A stretch of DNA of 64,000 nucleotides from Gordonia soli NBRC 108243 (GTDB lineage Bacteria > Actinomycetota > Actinomycetes > Mycobacteriales > Mycobacteriaceae). A model generated the notes under the pieces. That model was not told where the DNA came from. It worked only from the letters and a program-made list of their open reading frames with translations, and did no database searches. The stretch covers positions 1 through 64,000 of the forward strand of contig NZ_BANX01000002.1 of assembly GCF_000334455.1 (NCBI RefSeq). The letters are read 5' to 3'. The translations under genes and the position numbers were made by a program. Shown here piece after piece: positions 59,087 to 64,000 of the stretch (the stretch's first letter is position 1; the number at the start of each line of letters is the position of its first letter).

Positions 59087-60342
59087 GCCGGCGCCTGCCA
59101 CGACACCACCCACCAACTGATCCGATCTCGGTAGGTGCTGCCGTCGGCGCGCTGATCGCGCTGTATCCCGGTGGGATGCCGCGCGAGGCGACCGTCTCCG
59201 GACTGGTCGTCGCCCTGTTCACCGCCGTGGGTACGTTATTCGGCCTGGCGTGGACGCACATCCGTTGCCGCACCGGACATCATGTCCCGAGAACCGGACA
59301 GCTGGCGCTCGGCGCAGCCGTGACCGTCGGCGCGATGAGCATCGCGACCACGCTGTGTCAGAACGTCATCCGTGGCGATCTCGGACTACCTGCTGCCGGT
59401 GTGGGGTGGTGGGCGATCACCATCGGGCCGGCCGCGATGATCGTCGCCGCGCTGGCATACGTTCCCCGGATCACCGCAGCGGTGGTCTCGATGATCGCGG
59501 CGTTGCTGGCCGGCTACGTCCCCGCGTCCACCGCCGAGTCCACCGCGCCGGCAGCGCCGTCGGCAGCATCGATGTCGTCGCCCGACGCGATCGCCGCCGC
59601 GCAGATGTCTTCGCCGGACGCCCCGGTGATCTACGGTGCACTCGACCGGCAGAGCCTCGCAGCGCGGGCGGTGGCGGTGGTGAACGAATGGCTCGACGGC
59701 GGCGGCGCCGACGACCGCGCGGTACTGCTCGCCGTCCCCACCGGGTCGGGCTGGGTCGACCGGTCGGCAGTGCACGCCTTTCAGCGACGGTTCGACGGCC
59801 GGGTCTCGACGCTGGCCCTGCAGTACGCCGACGAGTCCTCATGGCGGGCTTTCGTCCAGGATCGCGGCGGGGCGGGCCGGTCGGCGATCGCTCTACTGGA
59901 CGCGCTCCGGGCCGCCCGCGACCGCGACGCCGGACGTCGCTGGCCGCCGATCCACCTCTATGGGCAGAGCCTGGGCGCGATCGGCGCGGAGTCGGCCCGC
60001 GTCTGGGCCGACACCCATCACCCGGGCCTGGTCACCGCGACCATGCTCGCCGGTGTCCCGGGCGACACCATCGACCCGGTTCCCAGCGGATCACCGCGGA
60101 CCATCGTCGCCAACCGGTCCGATCCGGTACCGCGGTGGTCACCCGCACTGCTGTGGCGGCCACCGGTGCCGCCAACCGATGCACGAGCTGTGGGTGCAAC
60201 CGTGCATCGCATGCCGTGGGTGCCCGTCCTCGACTTCGTACAGACCAGCGTCGACCTGCTGGCCGCACTCGACGTCCCGGCGGGAGCCGGACATCGGTAC
60301 GGCGCCGAGCAGTCGTCGACCACCTCGCTCTCGGACGGGTGA
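59083..60342 (+). CDS. Membrane alpha/beta-hydrolase (Abhydrolase_9-like)
   Basis: This 419-residue protein starts with GTG at 59083. Residues 1-150 include several membrane segments (VGAAVGALIALYPGG, SGLVVALFTAVGTLFGLAW, GAAVTVGAMSIATTL, ITIGPAAMIVAALAYVP, ITAAVVSMIAALLAGYVP). A hydrolase domain follows from about 180, with the nucleophile elbow in IHLYGQSLGAIGAE. This layout fits the Abhydrolase_9 family, whose substrates are unknown. It is translationally coupled to the PLA2-like gene. A strong hairpin follows at 60401-60438. Confidence 0.75.
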   Translation: MSRRLPRHHPPTDPISVGAAVGALIALYPGGMPREATVSGLVVALFTAVGTLFGLAWTHIRCRTGHHVPRTGQLALGAAVTVGAMSIATTLCQNVIRGDLGLPAAGVGWWAITIGPAAMIVAALAYVPRITAAVVSMIAALLAGYVPASTAESTAPAAPSAASMSSPDAIAAAQMSSPDAPVIYGALDRQSLAARAVAVVNEWLDGGGADDRAVLLAVPTGSGWVDRSAVHAFQRRFDGRVSTLALQYADESSWRAFVQDRGGAGRSAIALLDALRAARDRDAGRRWPPIHLYGQSLGAIGAESARVWADTHHPGLVTATMLAGVPGDTIDPVPSGSPRTIVANRSDPVPRWSPALLWRPPVPPTDARAVGATVHRMPWVPVLDFVQTSVDLLAALDVPAGAGHRYGAEQSSTTSLSDG

Positions 60343-60400
60343 GACGCTGGTTCGACGACGCGGCCGCGTGGGTCGACACCGCTGGGTCACCGACCACGAC

Positions 60401-60438
60401 GAGGCCGGCCGGTCGGGATGTTCGGACCGGCCGGCCTC
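60401..60438. terminator. Strong hairpin between convergent hydrolase and gatA genes
   Basis: GAGGCCGGCCGGTC (60401-60414) pairs perfectly with GACCGGCCGGCCTC (60425-60438) across a 10-nt loop. Confidence 0.75.
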
Positions 60439-60462
60439 GGCTGTCAGGTGATGGGTGTCGGC

Positions 60463-61950
60463 TCAGCCGACGGGGCCGCGCGCGGCCTCGTACGAGGCGC
60501 CGACGCGGTACAGCCGGTCGTCGGACAGGGCTGGAGCCATGATCTGCAATCCGACGGGCAGTCCGTCGTCGGAGAGCCCTGACGGCACCGACATCGCGCC
60601 GATGCCGGCCAGGTTGACCGGCAGGGTCGCGAGGTCGAACAGGTACATGGCCAGCGGATCGTCGACCTTCTCCCCGATCGGGAAGGCGGTGGTCGGTGTG
60701 GTCGGCGAGACCAGGACGTCGACGTTCTCGAACGCGTCGGTGAAGTCACGTGAGATCAGCGTTCGCACCTTCTGCGCTTGCCCGTAGTAGGCATCGTAGT
60801 AGCCCGACGACAGCGCGTAGGTGCCGATCATGATGCGGCGCTTGACCTCCGGGCCGAAGCCGGCCTCACGGGTCAGCGCCATGACATCCTCTGCGCTGTG
60901 ACTGCCGTCGTCGCCGACGCGCAGGCCGTATCGCATCGCGTCGAAGCGCGCCAGGTTGGACGACACCTCGGACGGCAGGATCAGGTAGTAGGCCCCCAGC
61001 GCGTAGCTGAAGTGCGGGCAGGACACCTCGACGACATCGGCACCGCGAGCGGTGAGCACGTCGACCGCAGCTCGGAAGGACGCCTGCACGCCCGCCTGGT
61101 AGCCCTCGCCCTGCAGTTCCTTGACGACACCGATCCGGACGCCCGCGAGATCCTGCTCGGCTCCCGCGCGGGCGGCACCGACGACGTCGGGCACGGGCAC
61201 GTCGATGGAGGTCGAGTCGCGCGGGTCGTGTCCGGCGATCACCGAATGCAGCAACGCGGTGTCGAGGACCGTTCGGCCGCAGGGACCGCCCTGGTCGAGC
61301 GATGACGCGCAGGCCACCAGGCCGTAGCGCGAGACGGTGCCGTACGTGGGCTTGACGCCGACCGTCGCGGTCACCGCAGCCGGCTGCCGGATCGATCCAC
61401 CGGTGTCGGTGCCGATCGCCAGCGGCGCCTGGTAGGAGGCCAGCGCCGCGGCGCTGCCGCCACCCGAGCCACCGGGGATGCGCGTGGTGTCCCACGGGTT
61501 GCGTGTCACCTGATAAGCGGAGTTCTCGGTCGAACTGCCCATCGCGAACTCGTCCATGTTGGTCTTGCCGAGGATCGGGATGCCGGCCGCACGCAGGCGG
61601 GCGGTCACGGTCGCGTCGTACGGCGGGACCCACCCCTCGAGGATCTTCGAGCCACAGGTCGTCGGGGCGTCGACGGTGGTGAAGACGTCCTTGAGGGCGA
61701 TCGGCACACCGGCCAGCGGCGAGGGCGCCTCGCCCGCGGCCACCGCGTCGTCGGCTGCCTTCGCGGCGACGAGCGCCTCGGCTCCGCTGACGTGCAGGAA
61801 GGCACCGAGTTGGTCGTCGACCTCGGCGATGCGGTCGAGATGGGCCTGGGTGACCTCTACCGACGAGACCTCACGGCTCGCGATCTTGTCGGCGAGATCT
61901 GCGGCCGACAACCCGGTCAGGTCGCCGGCGGCGCGGGGGGCGGCGGTCAC
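60463..61950 (-). CDS. gatA: Aspartyl/glutamyl-tRNA amidotransferase subunit A
   Basis: This 495-residue amidase has the Ser-Ser-Lys triad: Lys in [12 protein letters not shown], Ser in [15 protein letters not shown] and [13 protein letters not shown]. It generates ammonia from glutamine for transamidation of Glu-tRNA-Gln with GatB and GatC. Start GTG at 61950 overlaps the gatC stop by 4 nt (GTGA). An in-frame extension to 62520 is antisense-like. Confidence 0.96.
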   Translation of the reverse strand: MTAAPRAAGDLTGLSAADLADKIASREVSSVEVTQAHLDRIAEVDDQLGAFLHVSGAEALVAAKAADDAVAAGEAPSPLAGVPIALKDVFTTVDAPTTCGSKILEGWVPPYDATVTARLRAAGIPILGKTNMDEFAMGSSTENSAYQVTRNPWDTTRIPGGSGGGSAAALASYQAPLAIGTDTGGSIRQPAAVTATVGVKPTYGTVSRYGLVACASSLDQGGPCGRTVLDTALLHSVIAGHDPRDSTSIDVPVPDVVGAARAGAEQDLAGVRIGVVKELQGEGYQAGVQASFRAAVDVLTARGADVVEVSCPHFSYALGAYYLILPSEVSSNLARFDAMRYGLRVGDDGSHSAEDVMALTREAGFGPEVKRRIMIGTYALSSGYYDAYYGQAQKVRTLISRDFTDAFENVDVLVSPTTPTTAFPIGEKVDDPLAMYLFDLATLPVNLAGIGAMSVPSGLSDDGLPVGLQIMAPALSDDRLYRVGASYEAARGPVG

Positions 61951-62261
61951 TGCTCTTCTCCCAGGATCTGCGGGACGGCGAACCGATCCTGTTCCACGGC
62001 GGGTGCGCCGGACAGGGCCTGATCGGTGGTCAGTCCGGGCACCACGACGTCGGCTCGGAGTACGTTCGCGAGCTCGGCGGGATGCGCGGTGCCGGGCACC
62101 TCGTCGGCAGCGACCTCGGAGATCTGGGCGACATGCGCGAGGATCGAATCGAGCTGCCCCGCGTACTGGTCGAGTTCCTCGTCGGTCAATGCCAGCCGGG
62201 ACAGCCGCGCGAGATGGGCGACCTCCTCGCGGGTGATGGCGGAGCCGGTGTCGCCGGACAT
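61947..62261 (-). CDS. gatC: Aspartyl/glutamyl-tRNA amidotransferase subunit C
   Basis: This 104-residue protein has [33 protein letters not shown] at residues about 9-41 and ANVLRADVV in the second half, the GatC pattern. It stabilises GatA in the complex. ATG at 62261 has AGGAAG upstream; the longer in-frame start at 62456 is not supported. It is followed by gatA with a 4-nt overlap. Confidence 0.93.
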   Translation of the reverse strand: MSGDTGSAITREEVAHLARLSRLALTDEELDQYAGQLDSILAHVAQISEVAADEVPGTAHPAELANVLRADVVVPGLTTDQALSGAPAVEQDRFAVPQILGEEQ

Positions 62262-62430
62262 GTCGATCGCTTCCTTTCTCCTGGCCGATCGATGACCCCA
62301 CAAGACTAGTCGGGTACCGATGAGCATCCGCGACCGCCGACGCCGACAGTCGGCGGTAGCCGGCCCGACCCCGATCCGCGACCGGTCGATTCGTCCACCC
62401 GGACCCTCCCCCGGGTCGTACGCTGGACAG

Positions 62431-62754
62431 GTGATCATCGTCACCACCAACGACATTCCCGGCTACCGGATCGCGCACGTGTTCGGCGAGTGCTTCGGGC
62501 TGACCGTGCGGTCCCGCCACATCGGCTCCAACATCGGAGCCGGGTTCAAGGCGATGGCGGGCGGCGAGCTGAAGGGCATCACCTCGCTACTGCACGAGTG
62601 CCGACAGGAGGCCCTGCAGCGCCTGGCGACGGAAGCCGAGCGTCGGGGCGCGAACGGTGTGGTCGCGTTCCGGTTCGAGACCACCGAGTACGGCGGCACG
62701 GGTATCGAGGTCTGCGCCTACGGCACCGCAGTCGGCATCGAGGCGGCGCCCTGA
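62431..62754 (+). CDS. YbjQ/DUF74-like heavy-metal-binding family protein
   Basis: This 107-residue protein has [45 protein letters not shown], the DUF74/YbjQ fold signature, and [14 protein letters not shown]. Family members form pentamers; their role is unclear. GTG at 62431 has TACGCT 12 nt upstream, again suggesting a leaderless mRNA. It is divergent from gatC. Confidence 0.82.
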   Translation: MIIVTTNDIPGYRIAHVFGECFGLTVRSRHIGSNIGAGFKAMAGGELKGITSLLHECRQEALQRLATEAERRGANGVVAFRFETTEYGGTGIEVCAYGTAVGIEAAP

Positions 62755-62784
62755 CGTGAGCGGGGTGGTCGGCGCGGTGCGACA

Positions 62785-63465
62785 ATGGCCCGCGTGTCCT
62801 ACCTCCTACGGGTTTCGCTGACCGACCGTCCCGGCAGTCTCGGTGTGCTCGCCGTGCAGCTCGGCAAGGTGGGTGCCGACATCCTGTCCCTGGAGGTGGT
62901 CGAGCGCGGTGACGGGTTCGCGGTCGACGACCTGGTCGTCGAGGTGGCCCCCGGCTCGCTCCCCGACACCCTGATCACCGCTGCCGAGAAGGTGCAGGGC
63001 GTCCACGTCGACTCGATCCGGCCGTACTCCGGTGTGCTCGACACCCATCGCGAGCTCGAGCTCGTCGATCGTGTCGCGACCGCTGGGCGCGACCGGCTTC
63101 AGGTACTGGTCGACAACGCGCCGCGAGTGCTGCGCGTCTCCTGGGCGACCGTCATCACCAGCGCCAGCGGCGGCGTGCTGCAACTCTTCGGCAGCTCCGG
63201 TGCCCCCGAGACCCCGTTGACCCGTGCCGACTGGTTGCCGATCACCCGGGCCGCTCAGCTCGATCCCGACGCCGAGTGGGTGCCGACAGCCTGGCAGGAC
63301 ATGGACACGCGTCTCGCGGCTGCTCCCCTCGGCTCCGGTGACCGGGCCGGCGAGCGGGCGATCCTGCTGGGACGCATCGGCGGGCCCGACTTCCGGCCGT
63401 CCGAGGTGGCCCGACTCGGCTACCTCGCGGGCATCGTCTCCACCGTCCTGCGCTCGGATTCCTGA
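62785..63465 (+). CDS. ACT-domain protein (Rv3013-like)
   Basis: This protein of about 226 residues has an N-terminal ACT domain (YLLRVSLTDRPGSLGVLAVQLGKVGADILSLEVVER). The rest has no known domain; a conserved stretch is VLVDNAPRVLRVSWATV. ACT domains usually bind amino acids and regulate enzymes. The regulated enzyme is unknown. An ATG at 62785 and a GTG at 62794 are possible; GACAAT lies 13 nt before the GTG, which favours it. It lies between gatCA and ligA, matching mycobacterial Rv3013. Confidence 0.8.
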   Translation: MARVSYLLRVSLTDRPGSLGVLAVQLGKVGADILSLEVVERGDGFAVDDLVVEVAPGSLPDTLITAAEKVQGVHVDSIRPYSGVLDTHRELELVDRVATAGRDRLQVLVDNAPRVLRVSWATVITSASGGVLQLFGSSGAPETPLTRADWLPITRAAQLDPDAEWVPTAWQDMDTRLAAAPLGSGDRAGERAILLGRIGGPDFRPSEVARLGYLAGIVSTVLRSDS

Positions 63466-63481
63466 CCCACCAGCTGTTTTC

Positions 63482-63518
63482 GTAGTACGAAACGACTCCG
63501 GGAGTCGTTTCGTACTAC
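63482..63518. repeat. Perfect 18-bp-arm hairpin with GTAGTACGAAA ends
   Basis: GTAGTACGAAACGACTCC (63482-63499) is fully complementary to 63501-63518, with one G at the centre. It lies between convergent genes (ACT protein and ligA). Its outer ends resemble the hairpin at 39902-39940. No T-run is present on either strand, so termination is not the only possible role. Confidence 0.85.
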
Positions 63519-63537
63519 AGAATCGGCACCGGTCGCG

Positions 63538-64000
<463 letters not shown>

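Noticed and set aside
63482..63518. Simple intrinsic terminator for ligA or the ACT gene
   Set aside because: The stem is strong but no T-run follows on either strand, and its ends resemble another hairpin in the window, so I listed it as a repeat instead.

Overview
This 64 kb window is high-GC chromosomal DNA from a mycolic-acid actinobacterium (order Mycobacteriales). Gordonia is the most likely genus, but that is an inference from gene content and layout, not a marker match. Supporting signs are the mycobacterial gene order, a HupB with a long Lys/Ala tail, methylglucose lipopolysaccharide genes (octT, gpgP), an F420 gene (fbiD), the two-part MutT1, and many TAnnnT boxes about 12 nt before a start codon, which suggests leaderless mRNAs. 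From memory, gene order follows two M. tuberculosis segments: comEC-comEA-DegV-octT-gpgP-rsfS-nadD-VWA-MoxR-proA (Rv2414c-Rv2427c), then HNH-recG-DAK2-rpmB-ung-thiL ... gatB-pfkA-gatA-gatC-ACT-ligA (Rv2972c-Rv3014c). Here they meet between proA and the HNH gene near 9.8 kb.

Layout. 0-10 kb: DNA uptake (comEC partial, comEA), a DegV lipid-binding protein, octT, gpgP, ribosome silencing (rsfS), NAD synthesis (nadD), a VWA/MoxR pair and proA, almost all on the minus strand. 10-16 kb: membrane-anchored HNH nuclease, recG, a DAK2/FakA-like kinase, rpmB and an enoyl-CoA hydratase. 16-25 kb: ung, gamma-carbonic-anhydrase-like protein, thiL, a stand-alone AsnC effector domain, DUF3515 protein, gpsA, fbiD, ppk and mutT1. 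25-39 kb: hupB, leuD/leuC with a divergent IclR regulator, a flavin/F420 split-barrel protein, catalase, tRNA-Glu, tRNA-Gln, gltX, a small catabolic operon (alpha/beta hydrolase, FAA hydrolase), an MFS transporter, leuB and serA. 39-42 kb: a secreted trypsin-like protease, then an accessory cassette with a type VII (EspC-like) gene and three unknown genes. 42-50 kb: ilvBNC behind a leader-peptide attenuator, a PH-domain protein, mgtE and ilvD. 50-64 kb: a DoxX protein, LppZ-like lipoprotein, gatB, pspC, pfkA, a NarL-type two-component system, a phospholipase A2/alpha-beta hydrolase pair, gatA/gatC, a YbjQ-like protein, an ACT protein and the 3' end of ligA.

How the genes work together. Branched-chain amino acid synthesis dominates (ilvB, ilvN, ilvC, ilvD, leuB, leuC, leuD). 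The gltX, tRNA-Gln, tRNA-Glu and gatCAB set fits the indirect route to Gln-tRNA. DegV (FakB-like) and DAK2 (FakA-like) proteins could form a fatty-acid kinase.

The most unusual features are non-coding. A 21-bp repeat family forms a mirrored 4+4 array after a response-regulator gene and a shorter array after the enoyl-CoA hydratase gene. Two long hairpins share CGTAGT-type ends. A 19-bp direct repeat flanks the accessory type VII cassette. Short duplications contain the stop codons of the degV and hupB genes.
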